From Chromatiales bacterium (lineage in GTDB: Bacteria; Pseudomonadota; Gammaproteobacteria; Chromatiales; Chromatiaceae): a stretch of 56,474 bases of DNA. A program made the translations under genes and the position numbers. The notes under the pieces were generated by a model. It ran no database searches and was not told the DNA's origin. It saw only the letters and a program-made list of their open reading frames with translations. Location: positions 1 to 56,474 of the forward strand of contig JANQRK010000062.1 in the NCBI GenBank assembly GCA_028284585.1, in the 5' to 3' direction. Below are positions 19,689 to 28,967 of this stretch, piece after piece (position 1 is the stretch's first letter; each line of letters opens with the position of its first letter).

Positions 19689-21400
19689 CGCTATCTGACA
19701 ACTCGGTCATCGAGACCAGCTTGGACCAGGCCACCCTGGAAGCGCAGGGTCGAGTGGCATTCCCGCGACTGAGTGAGCAGCAGACCCAGCAGGTCGCGAA
19801 GATCGCCAAACAAAGGCGATATCAAGACGGCGAGCCGTTGTGGCAGGTCGGCGATCGCGAGGCGTCCTTTTTCGTCATCCTCGAAGGGGCCGTGGATATT
19901 CGCGTGCCCTTGCCAGGTGGTGGGACGAACAGCATCGTCAAGCACGGCCCCGGAGGGTTTAGCGGCGATATTGACCTGCTGTCTTCGAAGGCGGCCGTGG
20001 TCGCGGGTATCGCGTCGGGCGAGACCCGGGTGTTGGAAGTTTGTCCGGTTACCTTGAAGAAACTGGTCGTGGCCAACCCGGAGATCAGCGATGTCGTGCT
20101 CGCCGCGTTCATCACCCGGCGCCGCTTACTCATGGCGCAGAATCACGGGGAGGTGACGCTATTGGGGTCACGCTATTCCCCGCAGTTGTATGCCCTGCGC
20201 GAGTTCTTGGAGCGGAATTCGCGTCCGTTCGGCTGGATCGATGTCGAGGCCGACCCGGAAGCGGAAAATATGGCGAACAGTTTTCAATTGCGCATCGATG
20301 AGCTGCCGGCGGTGATCACGGCATCCGGCCATGTCTGTCGCAACCCCTCGGTCGCCGCGCTCGCCGAGGCGCTGGGGCTGTCCGACCTGGGCGGTGACGA
20401 GATATTCGATATGGCGGTCGTCGGTGGTGGGCCGGCCGGGCTGGCGGCAGCGGTGTACGGCGGCTCCGAGGGGCTGAACACCATCGTATTGGATGCCCAT
20501 GCCCCCGGCGGTCAGGCGGCCACCAGCTCGAAGATCGAAAACTACCTGGGCTTCCCGATGGGGATCTCGGGCAGTGAGCTCGCACAGAACGCATTGACCC
20601 AGGCGGAGAAGTTCGGCGTGCGTTTCGCGACCCCGCGGCGCGTCGCCCAGCTCGTCGAGGATGGCCCGGTGTACTGCTTGCAGCTCGATGAAGGTGCGCA
20701 GATCAAGGCACGTACCGTGGTGGCCGCCAGCGGCGTGCGTTATCGACGGTTGCCGGCGAGCAATGCCGAAAGGTTCGAAGGCCAGGGCATCTACTTCGCC
20801 GCGACCTTCATGGAGGCCGAGCTGTGCGCGAACCAAGAAATTGCGATCGTCGGTGGCGGTAACTCGGCGGGGCAGGCCGCGGTGTTCCTGGCCAAACGGG
20901 CGAAAAAGGTGCACATCCTGATTCGCTCAGCTGGCCTAGAGCACTCGATGTCGCGTTATCTGATCAATCGTATCGACGACCTGGACAAGGTGCAGTTGCA
21001 CAGGCATACCGAGATCACAGGCTTCAATGGCGACCAGCGCTTGGGCTCAATCGATATCCACAATAATCAGACAGACCAGCACGAACAGCTGCCGGTGTCG
21101 CATGTGTTCGTCTTTATCGGGGCGGTGGCGAACACCGAGTGGCTCGCCGGCATCGTCGACCTGGATCGCAACGGCTTTGTTTACACAGGCGAATCCAACA
21201 CCGGCGGCAGCGGCCAAGACCCCGGGACGCCGGGCCATGGTTCGGTCTTCGAGACCGCCCGCCGCGGTGTGTTTGCGGTGGGCGATGTCCGTTGCGGCTC
21301 GACCAAACGCGTCGCATCGGCGGTCGGTGAGGGCTCGATCGTCGTGCAGTTCGTCCACCAGCGCTTGGCGGAGAACGGACCGACGCCGCCACATCAGTAG
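19685..21400 (+). CDS. Cyclic-nucleotide-binding / thioredoxin-reductase-like flavoprotein without redox cysteines
   Basis: A 571-residue fusion. Residues about 30-140 resemble a Crp/cNMP-binding beta-roll (PLWQVGDREASFFVILEG). Residues about 150-235 form a small glutaredoxin/thioredoxin-like module (VTLLGSRYSPQLYALREFL). Residues about 245-560 are a thioredoxin-reductase-type domain with two dinucleotide motifs (VVGGGPAGLAAA for FAD, IVGGGNSAGQAAVF for NADPH). Where E. coli TrxB has the CATC disulfide, this protein reads FAATF, so ordinary thioredoxin reduction is not expected. The ATG overlaps the pump stop codon, coupling it to the RND operon. Related bacterial fusions exist, but I know of no defined role; sensing a cyclic nucleotide and signalling redox state is a guess. 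Confidence 0.88.
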   Translation: MTLSDNSVIETSLDQATLEAQGRVAFPRLSEQQTQQVAKIAKQRRYQDGEPLWQVGDREASFFVILEGAVDIRVPLPGGGTNSIVKHGPGGFSGDIDLLSSKAAVVAGIASGETRVLEVCPVTLKKLVVANPEISDVVLAAFITRRRLLMAQNHGEVTLLGSRYSPQLYALREFLERNSRPFGWIDVEADPEAENMANSFQLRIDELPAVITASGHVCRNPSVAALAEALGLSDLGGDEIFDMAVVGGGPAGLAAAVYGGSEGLNTIVLDAHAPGGQAATSSKIENYLGFPMGISGSELAQNALTQAEKFGVRFATPRRVAQLVEDGPVYCLQLDEGAQIKARTVVAASGVRYRRLPASNAERFEGQGIYFAATFMEAELCANQEIAIVGGGNSAGQAAVFLAKRAKKVHILIRSAGLEHSMSRYLINRIDDLDKVQLHRHTEITGFNGDQRLGSIDIHNNQTDQHEQLPVSHVFVFIGAVANTEWLAGIVDLDRNGFVYTGESNTGGSGQDPGTPGHGSVFETARRGVFAVGDVRCGSTKRVASAVGEGSIVVQFVHQRLAENGPTPPHQ

Positions 21401-21492
21401 CACTCACAGGAAGCCGCTGGGCTATCTTGGTGACGGCTCGCGCCGCGAGCTGCGGAGTGCCACCCAAGCAGAGTCACACCGCTGCACCCTTG

Positions 21493-23229
21493 CTATCGCC
21501 TATCAGTAGGCGGAGGTGTCTTGTTCGCGTTTTCGAAAGTCTCCCCCTTCCAATAGGCCGGCCTCCAAAACTCCAACGCGGTGGCATCGAATTGACCATG
21601 GGTCAGCGGTACCCTGCCGCTGCGTGGAAAGACGACGAGGGTCATCTGTCGTTGTGCTTCCTTTGAAAATACGTGCTTGGCAACACGTAGGTTGCGCCAT
21701 TTGCCCATGGTCCTGTCCAGCTCGGTGCCAGGGCGCTCCAGCACCTCGTCGATCCATTCCAACAGACTACCGCTTGGCAACGCACTCTTACCACTGTCTT
21801 CACGTGCTTCGTTCAGTGGATGCAACATCAGCGAATAAAAGTTGGTCTGCGAGCCCTTGCGTTGCAGTATTTTTTCCAGCGCAATCTTGGTTTCACGGAT
21901 ACTCGCAGCGGCCCCCATATACACGATGTTTTGAATAGGTAGCAGGTCGTAGAAACTAGGGATCAATTCATTCAGCACCATAGTGCCCATGCTATGGCCT
22001 ATCAATGTCATTTTGAGTTTTTGACCACCGCGCGCTCGTTCCGCATTCAGCGCCTGATGGAAGTCGTTCACGGTCTCTTGGTTGAGATCAAAGAACGGTC
22101 TCTCCTGTGGCTGTGGACCGACCGGGTTACATGTTGTCGGGCTTTCCTTGCAGCGCGCGATATCGCCCAAGATACGTGCGAATTGACCAAACCCGCGCGG
22201 GTAGGCACGCAGCCGATTGTTGCGATGTGCTTTGTTCGTTGTTCCGTTCGAGCCCTTTACCGGCCAGAGTTCGGGATCAAACTCACCCGGATGATGGACG
22301 GCATTTCTGGTACGTCTGATCATGCCTTCCCATGCACGGCGCCCAACGTCTTCGGCAAGCACGGAAAGCGGCAACCGTAGCGGGGTCAAGACAGCGTAAC
22401 GCGCCGTTTTCAGTTGGTCGGTTTCACCAGGCTTGTCATCGCCGACACGAAGGTTCTCGGTATTCCTGGCGTATGCGAAATGTCCCTCTTTCAAGAACTC
22501 TTCCAGGCGATAATCTGGTCGTTCCTTCGAGCCCAGGGTCGAATCCAAAAAGCGGCCCGTTTGGTTGTACCAGATGACCGGGGCACGCGGGATCGGCGAC
22601 AACACGTCACCGAGAAACGAAAACGGCGCGGTTGGCTGAATGTTGGTCCGGCGGATGCCATTGCGCACGTAGGCAATCTGTTCGCCGTACGAGGAGAGCA
22701 GCGCGGAATCCCAGGCGAGAAACACCGGGTAATAGCCATGGGCCATCATCAGGGGGACCTGTTTCTTTGCCCGGGATCGGACGTCGGAGACCTGGTTCAA
22801 ACCGCCGTTGACATAAAACAGGATGTGGTTGTTTTGCTTTCCTTCCTTCGTTCGTCGAGCGAGATACTTCAGGTAGCCTTGTACGAAGCAAGAAAACTGT
22901 TTTTCGTATTGCGCCGAGTCATCGATCTCCTTGGACTCGCGTCGAATGGTGATCAAATGGCCGTCCAGTTTGTCTGCGGAACAAGCGGGGTTACTCCTAT
23001 CTAGATAAGTAACCTGCGCTGCTTCGAGCGAACTCACTTGCTCTACCGTCAATGGATGATCGACTGTTGAGGCGCACCCTATCAGCACGATGGGGAGGGT
23101 TGATAGCAAGGCCAACAAAACGCCCATTTTGCTTGCTGTGCAGTTGGTTGGATGGGAGGGGCCGGGCGGTGAAAGGCTTGTTATTCCGTTTCCTGCGTAG
23201 CCACCTGTACATTCTCTGTTGTCTTTCAT
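21493..23229 (-). CDS. Predicted lipoprotein alpha/beta-hydrolase
   Basis: A 578-residue exported protein. The start at 23229 has GGGAG about 7 bases upstream. After 34 polar residues comes a hydrophobic segment (MGVLLALLSTLPIVLIG) and then Cys in a lipobox-like LIGC; Met35 is an alternative start giving a normal-length lipoprotein signal. Near residue 405 the sequence KMTLIGHSMGTMVLNEL holds the GxSxG nucleophile elbow of alpha/beta-hydrolases. The preceding LFYVNGGLN and FLAWDS segments fit the fold's early strands. A catalytic acid and His are not assigned. Substrate unknown; an envelope-attached esterase or lipase is likely. It is convergent with the flavoprotein gene. Confidence 0.75.
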   Translation of the reverse strand: MKDNRECTGGYAGNGITSLSPPGPSHPTNCTASKMGVLLALLSTLPIVLIGCASTVDHPLTVEQVSSLEAAQVTYLDRSNPACSADKLDGHLITIRRESKEIDDSAQYEKQFSCFVQGYLKYLARRTKEGKQNNHILFYVNGGLNQVSDVRSRAKKQVPLMMAHGYYPVFLAWDSALLSSYGEQIAYVRNGIRRTNIQPTAPFSFLGDVLSPIPRAPVIWYNQTGRFLDSTLGSKERPDYRLEEFLKEGHFAYARNTENLRVGDDKPGETDQLKTARYAVLTPLRLPLSVLAEDVGRRAWEGMIRRTRNAVHHPGEFDPELWPVKGSNGTTNKAHRNNRLRAYPRGFGQFARILGDIARCKESPTTCNPVGPQPQERPFFDLNQETVNDFHQALNAERARGGQKLKMTLIGHSMGTMVLNELIPSFYDLLPIQNIVYMGAAASIRETKIALEKILQRKGSQTNFYSLMLHPLNEAREDSGKSALPSGSLLEWIDEVLERPGTELDRTMGKWRNLRVAKHVFSKEAQRQMTLVVFPRSGRVPLTHGQFDATALEFWRPAYWKGETFENANKTPPPTDRR

Positions 23230-23627
23230 TCTTTTCTCCCATCCCTAGATTGAGATTGTCACTGACGCAAGGCGCGCCTGACTAAGCAGAGGTTTCGCCG
23301 CCTATGACATTGCGTTCGGATCGTGGCGTAGCAACCCGACTCAACACTCTGCAGCCTACTATGCTGGTAAAAACTCGAACAACGATGTGAGAAATAGCAC
23401 CAGCAGGGCGCCGTGTCGTGTTGCTGAGTCAACGACGGACCGGCGTCAGCTATGGTGCACTGAGATTAGCGGGCCTCGAGAAATCGCGGCTCGGTTGGGC
23501 GGCATCGCTCCGCCCTTGACAGCTTGCGTGATGCTAACCACGATCCCCGCAGGAACACGGCTGTTGTCCGGCTACAGCGGCTACACATAACACACATCGG
23601 CTGATCGCCGCGCCAAGAGGGACCGAC
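23230..23627. other. Intergenic region of about 400 bp
   Basis: Between the hydrolase (minus strand) and the truncated STAND gene (plus strand). Short open frames here are not protein-like. Its 3' end supplies a strong ribosome-binding site (AAGAGGGACC) for the next start. No clear promoter, RNA or repeat recognised. Confidence 0.35.
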
Positions 23628-24029
23628 ATGACGCCACCGGCGCCGCTGCACCTGCGGGTATTTCTCGCCTCACCCGGTGATGTGGCCGATGAGCGGGCGC
23701 TTGCACTGCGGGCATTGGAGGGTCTTGCGTACGACCCCTTCCTGCGCGGCCGGATCGTCATCGAGACCGTCGCTTGGGACAAGCCCGGCGGCGACACCCT
23801 GATGCTGGCGACCATGACGCCGCAGGAAGCGATCTCCAAGCAGCGTCCCAAGCCCTCCGAGTGCGACATCGTGGTCGTGATCTTCTGGTCGCGTATGGGC
23901 ACGCCCTCACTCTCGGAATACGTGAAACCCAACGGCGCACCCTATCTCTCGGGCACTGAATGGGAGTACCTGGGCGCCTATGACGCCGCGCGAGCGCCGC
24001 CGCCTGCTCGCCCTGTACAGAGCGATTGA
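23628..24029 (+). pseudogene. Truncated N-terminal domain of a large STAND/NACHT-type NTPase
   Basis: A 133-residue reading frame with a strong AAGAGGG site. The sequence LRVFLASPGDVADERALAL, then DIVVVIFWSRMGTP, then YLSGTEWEYLGAYDAAR is the conserved N-terminal effector-associated module (TIR-like/DUF4062-like fold) that in other bacteria opens proteins of 1000 or more residues carrying a P-loop STAND ATPase and WD40 or TPR repeats. Here it stops about 115 residues in, switching to APPPARPVQSD. The expected next strand (something like LLxLYR) can be read in another frame just after (RLLALYRAID), which points to a frameshift followed by loss of the rest. No ATPase sequence follows. Probably dead, possibly a relic of a defence or sensor gene. 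Confidence 0.65.
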
Positions 24030-24271
24030 CGTCGTCCGAGATGGTCGTGGGCAACCCGTTACTCTATCGGCGGGTCCTGGTTGGTTGGGCGGATGATGGG
24101 GCGGCGTGAACCACAACTTGATCGATTGGCCGCGCGATACCGGAGAGTCGATGCGCATGCCAGAATAGGCGCCATGCGATCACAGGATAGTCATTGCTGT
24201 GTTGTCTCCCACACAGACCGCGTCAACCGGATCCGCGATCACTCCCTAGAGGAACCAATGAGGTCGATCAA

Positions 24272-25696
24272 ATGAGCCAATCACTGCCCGATTTCGCTGC
24301 GGCGCGCGTGCTGGTGGTCGGCGATGTGATGCTCGACCGGTACTGGCATGGCGACACCGGGCGGATCTCGCCCGAGGCCCCGGTGCCGGTAGTCCATGTG
24401 CAAGACTTTGAGGAACGTGCCGGCGGCGCCGGCAACGTCGCGCTCAACATCCTCGCACTCGGTGGTCAGGCCGAGCTGATTGGCCCGGTCGGTGACGATG
24501 AAGCGGCCGATAGCCTGCAGCGCCTGTTGCATGAACAGGGCGGCGTCACACGCTTGCTGCGCAACGCCGCGCACCCGACCGTGACCAAGCTGCGCGTGAT
24601 CAGCCGCCACCAGCAGCTGATCCGGCTCGACTTCGAAGAAGACCCGGCCGTGGTGGCGCCGGATAATCTGCTCGACCCCTTCGCAGCAGCCGTGACCCAG
24701 GCCGATTGTGTGGTGCTCTCGGATTACGGCAAAGGCTGCTTGCATGCGCCAGGGCCGCTGATCGAGCTGGCCGCACAGCATGCCAAGCCGGTGATCGTCG
24801 ACCCCAAGCGCAGCGATTTCACCGCGTACCGCGGCGCCACCCTGGTGACCCCGAACCTCAACGAATTCCAGGCCGTGGTCGGTGTCTGTCGCGGCGAAGC
24901 GGAGCTCGTCGAGCGTGGCCAGCGCCTGATGACCGATTGTGGCATCCATGGCCTGTTGATCACGCGCAGCGAGCAGGGCATGAGCCTGTTGTTGCCCGAC
25001 CAAGCGCTGCTGCACCTGCCGGCGCGCGCGCGCGCGGTATTCGACGTAACCGGTGCCGGTGACACCGTGGTCGCGGTGCTCGCCGCCGCCGTCGCTGCCG
25101 GCCAGTCCTGGGCGCAGGCCGCGCAGTTGGCCAATCTCGCGGCCGGGATCGTGGTCGGCAAGCTGGGTACCGCGACCCTGAACCGTGAGGAACTCAGTGC
25201 GGCGCTGTCGCCGGAACGACTCGAGCAGCGCGGCCAGGTCGACGAGCCGGCGTTGCAGCAACTGGTTGCCGCGGCGCGGCGCCGCGGCGAGCGCATTGTG
25301 ATGACCAACGGCTGCTTCGATTTGCTACACACGGGGCACGTGACCTATCTGGCGCAGGCCGCGGCGCTCGGCGACCGCCTGATCGTAGCGGTCAACGACG
25401 ACGACTCGGTGCGGCGCCTCAAGGGGGAGGGCCGTCCGGTCAATCCGCTCGCTGGGCGCATGGCGGTCCTGGCCGGGCTGCGCTCGGTCGACTGGGTGGT
25501 GGCCTTCGGCGAGGACACCCCGGAGGACTTGATCTGCCGGCTGCGGCCCGATGTCTTGGTCAAAGGCGGTGACTATCGGCCGGAGCAGATTGCCGGTGGC
25601 GATTGCGTCGTACAAGGCGGCGGTGAGGTGGTGGTGCTCGATTATCTTGACGGCTGCTCGACCTCGTCGCTGATACGGCACATCCGCAGGGGCTGA
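24272..25696 (+). CDS. hldE: Bifunctional heptose-7-phosphate kinase / heptose-1-phosphate adenylyltransferase
   Basis: A 474-residue two-domain enzyme of ADP-heptose synthesis for the LPS inner core. The N-terminal kinase (about 1-320, ribokinase/PfkB fold) has GRISPEAPVPVV, AGGAGNVALN and the catalytic VTGAGDTVVA. The C-terminal adenylyltransferase (about 345-474) has TNGCFDLLHTGHVTYL, containing the HxGH nucleotide-binding motif. The start at 24272 (MSQSLPDFAAARVLVVGDVM) is the family N-terminus; upstream in-frame codons to 24194 are not conserved. GAGG stands about 8 bases before it. A mini-frame MRSIK from 24258, with its own good AGAGGA site, ends in a TGA overlapping the hldE ATG and may couple translation. 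Convergent with waaC. Confidence 0.96.
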   Translation: MSQSLPDFAAARVLVVGDVMLDRYWHGDTGRISPEAPVPVVHVQDFEERAGGAGNVALNILALGGQAELIGPVGDDEAADSLQRLLHEQGGVTRLLRNAAHPTVTKLRVISRHQQLIRLDFEEDPAVVAPDNLLDPFAAAVTQADCVVLSDYGKGCLHAPGPLIELAAQHAKPVIVDPKRSDFTAYRGATLVTPNLNEFQAVVGVCRGEAELVERGQRLMTDCGIHGLLITRSEQGMSLLLPDQALLHLPARARAVFDVTGAGDTVVAVLAAAVAAGQSWAQAAQLANLAAGIVVGKLGTATLNREELSAALSPERLEQRGQVDEPALQQLVAAARRRGERIVMTNGCFDLLHTGHVTYLAQAAALGDRLIVAVNDDDSVRRLKGEGRPVNPLAGRMAVLAGLRSVDWVVAFGEDTPEDLICRLRPDVLVKGGDYRPEQIAGGDCVVQGGGEVVVLDYLDGCSTSSLIRHIRRG

Positions 25697-25746
25697 GCGG
25701 CGGAGAGTGTTGATGAGCGATAGGCGCGATTGCGCGAAGGGAAGTG

Positions 25747-26757
25747 TCACCTGTGGCTTTCCAACAGAATGTTTAGTTGGTCAATTACGTGCTCAGGGGT
25801 GAGTGGTCGAAACACTTCAGGCTCAACATCAACCGCGTGGGGTGGGTAGTCCTTGGCTTGCAGATGTACCTGGTGGCGACCATAGGTGCCGACCAGATCG
25901 GGTGACGTGGGACCATAAAGAGAAACCGCGGGGACATCCAACGCCGCAGTTAGATGTCCTAGCCCGGTATCAACGGCAACAACGGCTCGCGCCATTCGAA
26001 TGACTGCAGCAAGCTCTGCCAATGATAGCCGCGGCAACACATGTGCCTGCGGCACCTGGTTGCAAATGCGCTCGGCCCTGGCCTGTTCGACATTATTCCC
26101 CCAGGGCAAATAAACAGCGCAGCCGGAAGCCGCTACCTGCTTTGCCAGTTCAATCCAATAGGGCTCCGGCCAATGCTTGTTATCGCGGGTCGTACCGTGC
26201 AAAAAGACCAGGTAATCACCTGCCGGTTTTACCTTGCCAGACCAGTCAATATCCTGGCCGACATCAATGGCGTAACACCCCTTCTCCTCGGGCAAGGTAT
26301 ACCCCAGCGCTTGGGCAAATAACTGGCGGGTTCGCTCGACCGCATGCTGGCCTTTCGCAACAGAAATCGCCACATCATAAAAGCGGCTGGCTATAGGCTC
26401 TCGCGCTGATTGTCTGTCAAGGCCGCAGGTCGTGGCCTCGGCATAGCGCGTTAGCCAGGCGCTTTTCAGTAAACCCTGGGCATCAATCACCAGATCATAA
26501 GGCTGCGCCTGCATGGTCTTTTTAAAGGCCCGCCATTCGCCGCTGCGCCACGCTTTTAGAATGTTCTTTCGCCAGCGACGCCAGGCCACCGGGATGATTT
26601 CATTAACCGCAGGATGCCATCCAGGCACCTCTCGAAAGCCCTCTTCAACGACCCAGTCGAAGCGAACACCCGGTATTGCCTGCGTGGCATCAGTCAGGGC
26701 AGGCAATGTATGAACAACATCGCCCAGCGACGATGTTTTCACCAACAGCACCCTCAA
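25747..26757 (-). CDS. waaC: LPS heptosyltransferase I
   Basis: A 336-residue GT-9 family glycosyltransferase that adds the first L-glycero-D-manno-heptose to Kdo of lipid A-Kdo. The N-terminus MRVLLVKTSSLGDVVHTLPA is diagnostic of heptosyltransferases, and AVDTGLGHLTAALDVPAVSLYGPTS forms the ADP-heptose site near residue 265-285. Length matches WaaC (about 320-340). It acts at the cytoplasmic face of the inner membrane. Its start overlaps the waaF stop by 4 bases, so the two are translationally coupled. Base composition is slightly lower in GC than hldE. Confidence 0.95.
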   Translation of the reverse strand: MRVLLVKTSSLGDVVHTLPALTDATQAIPGVRFDWVVEEGFREVPGWHPAVNEIIPVAWRRWRKNILKAWRSGEWRAFKKTMQAQPYDLVIDAQGLLKSAWLTRYAEATTCGLDRQSAREPIASRFYDVAISVAKGQHAVERTRQLFAQALGYTLPEEKGCYAIDVGQDIDWSGKVKPAGDYLVFLHGTTRDNKHWPEPYWIELAKQVAASGCAVYLPWGNNVEQARAERICNQVPQAHVLPRLSLAELAAVIRMARAVVAVDTGLGHLTAALDVPAVSLYGPTSPDLVGTYGRHQVHLQAKDYPPHAVDVEPEVFRPLTPEHVIDQLNILLESHR

Positions 26758-27815
26758 GGGCCCGGTTCTCCGGGAGCAGGACTGCTCAAGCCGGCGAGCG
26801 CATGCAATACCTGCTCAACCGGTAGGTCCCTCAAGCATTTTAGATGTCCTAAGGGACAGTCCCGTTTAAAGCAGGGGCTACACTCGATGCCGGTGCGCAA
26901 TATTTTTACGTTGTCGTTTAGTGGCGGGGTGAAGTCCGGCGACGACGACCCATAGACTACGGCCAACGGCCGATTCAGTGCTGCGGCAATATGCATCAGA
27001 CCGGAATCATTGCTAACCACCGCGCTGGCCTCTGACATCAAGTCAACAGCATCAGCCAAGCTGGTTTTTCCGGCAAGGTTGATACAAGCCGCCTGTTCAC
27101 TTTCAGGCAATTGGGTACGTATTTGTTCGGCTACTGCATAGTCGTTCTGTGAGCCGAATAGCCACACTTGCCAGCCTTCATTGATTTGATGCTGGGCAAC
27201 ACGCGCATAATGAAGGGCGGGCCAGCGCTTGGCTTCACCAAATTCAGCACCTGGGCATAGCGCCAGTACTGGCTCAGACTTCATCAATTGATGTTTGTTG
27301 CGCGACGCAACGACATTTTCAGCACTGATCACCAGGTGTGGCCTAGGCAAAGGGGTTGGCATCGCCGCACCATGATCACCCGCAAGCGCCAAAAAACGCT
27401 CGATCATCAATGGGTATTTGGCTTTATCCAGAACACGTACATCATTCAGCAAGCCATAACGCATTTCGCCGCGCCAACCGGTACGTTTGGGTATTTTGGC
27501 AAACCATGGCACCAATGCCGATTTAAACGAATTCGGCAATACGATTGATTGATCGTATCGCTCATGGCGTAAGTGCGCCCCCAACTGCCGACGCGCTTTC
27601 CACCCCAGCTTTCCGTGGCCAATCGGCATACTGATGGCGTTCCTTACTTCAGGCATACGCTCCAGTATTGGCCGACTCCACTCCGGCGCCAGTACATCGA
27701 TCTGTACTTCCGGGGGGCGGGCCTTCAACGCAATAAACAGCGTTTGTGCCATTACCATGTCACCCACCCATGATGGCCCAACGATCAATATCTGCACGGG
27801 ATAGCCTGTCGACAA
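26754..27815 (-). CDS. waaF: LPS heptosyltransferase II
   Basis: A 353-residue GT-9 family enzyme adding heptose II. It begins with ILIVGPSWVGDMVMAQTLF and has the acceptor/donor region LALCPGAEFGEAKRWP and VVSNDSGLMHIAAALNRP, characteristic of WaaF rather than WaaC. The C-terminal VKILRTGIECSPCFKRDCP contains clustered cysteines, also usual in WaaF. It is the first gene of the waaF-waaC pair; a relic of ilvE lies just upstream in the same orientation, as in pseudomonads. Confidence 0.95.
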   Translation of the reverse strand: MSTGYPVQILIVGPSWVGDMVMAQTLFIALKARPPEVQIDVLAPEWSRPILERMPEVRNAISMPIGHGKLGWKARRQLGAHLRHERYDQSIVLPNSFKSALVPWFAKIPKRTGWRGEMRYGLLNDVRVLDKAKYPLMIERFLALAGDHGAAMPTPLPRPHLVISAENVVASRNKHQLMKSEPVLALCPGAEFGEAKRWPALHYARVAQHQINEGWQVWLFGSQNDYAVAEQIRTQLPESEQAACINLAGKTSLADAVDLMSEASAVVSNDSGLMHIAAALNRPLAVVYGSSSPDFTPPLNDNVKILRTGIECSPCFKRDCPLGHLKCLRDLPVEQVLHALAGLSSPAPGEPGP

Positions 27816-27872
27816 GGCCTACTCGATCGCTGCCGCGCAGCACTGCGGGTATCAGCCTCGTTGTCCGGGTAC

Positions 27873-28010
27873 TTACTCGAAATACCGGGTTCGTAGCGGA
27901 TCGGTGATTGGGTCACGTCGGGCAGGACCAATCTCCCGACCTTCTGGAATTCCGTATTCATTGCCGAGGAACAGGGCTTCATCCCAGCCATTGTCCAGCG
28001 CTTCTTTCGA
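27873..28010 (-). pseudogene. ilvE: Internally deleted ilvE (branched-chain aminotransferase) relic
   Basis: Reading the minus strand from 28004 gives EALDNGWDEALFL, then GIPEG, running directly into REIGPARRDPITDP, then YFE and a stop at 27873. The first part matches the central segment of IlvE that precedes the pyridoxal-phosphate site. The second matches the C-terminal segment (RxIGxGxRGPxT, then YFD), which normally lies about 85 residues further on. The intervening part is missing, and an in-frame stop lies a few codons upstream. In Pseudomonas ilvE sits immediately 5' of waaF, exactly this position. Identification is from remembered family sequence, not an alignment. Confidence 0.5.
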
Positions 28011-28967
28011 TAATCATGATGTCCATGTACAACGGTGCCCGGACATGATCTCTAATATGCAAACTGACTTTGCGCTAGCGGGAGTAACGCTGAAGAACAA
28101 CCGCGGCGCCAGGTTAATTAACAAGCTGGCCGATCATACCGTTTTTGACGACCTATTAGACCTCGTTGAACAGGCTTTAAACAGGATTCGACTCGGCCAC
28201 ACCGATGGCCCAGGTTGCGGATGCGAGATTTCTCAGCCTTGGCGTCCTGTGTCGCTTCAAGGGCCTACGTACGCTACGTGAGCGGATCCATGGTCGCTCC
28301 ATCTGGGCGAGCGCCTGGTCAGAGCGCTCGTTAGCACCTAGCAGCACGAAGGCGCGCACCATCTGCGCTTGGGTGTCTCCGAAGGTGTTCGTGTAGATAC
28401 CCGCAGTGGTAATGATGTAAGGCGCAGTTCGGTCTGGAGCCAGGCATGATGGCTTATGTGTCTTTGCGCCTCTTCAAAAAGGAAAAGTGCTTCGAAACCT
28501 GGAAGAGCGACCTTAGTCGGGCCAGGGCCTGGGTGAAGACCAGGCAGCGACCGAAAACCAAGTCTTGCGCGCCACCTCGACCTGTATGCTGATCATTCAG
28601 CATCGCTAGCAAGTGCTTGACGACGAGCAACCACGCAATGAGAATTCGCTGCGGGAACACGACAAACGCCAAGCGGCTGCCTATCGTGACGCCGATGCTA
28701 CTGGCCGCCCCTGCTGGTCGGCATTCCTATATCGCTTTTCGATCAAGCTCAGTCGACAAGAGCTGCGATTGTTTCGAAATCGTTTTGGCAAAGGCGCCTC
28801 GAATAATTGAGACACACGCGCGCCACAGGGATGTGCTGCCGATTTCGATTGCCACAAGTGATTGAGAGCGAGGGGAGGGCAGGAAATGCGTTTTGGTTTT
28901 TCCCTGGAGAAAAATGCCCAGGATGGCATTTTCTAGGTTCCTCTAAGAAGCTTTAACGGTATTTATT
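28011..28967. other. Decayed or non-coding gap of about 950 bp upstream of hldD
   Basis: No intact gene is evident. One minus-strand stretch near 28290-28390 reads as a TPR-like helical fragment (AQMVRAFVLLGANERSDQAL) but is too short and interrupted to assign. The rest has short frames without protein character. It must hold the promoter of hldD, whose ATG at 28968 has only a weak site upstream. Confidence 0.35.

Noticed and set aside
24281..25261. A 326-codon minus-strand frame opposite hldE.
   Set aside because: Complement of an unmistakable enzyme; composition of an antisense shadow.
28290..28390. TPR-like helical fragment on the minus strand upstream of hldD.
   Set aside because: Only about 30 residues look protein-like and no family could be named; may be chance.
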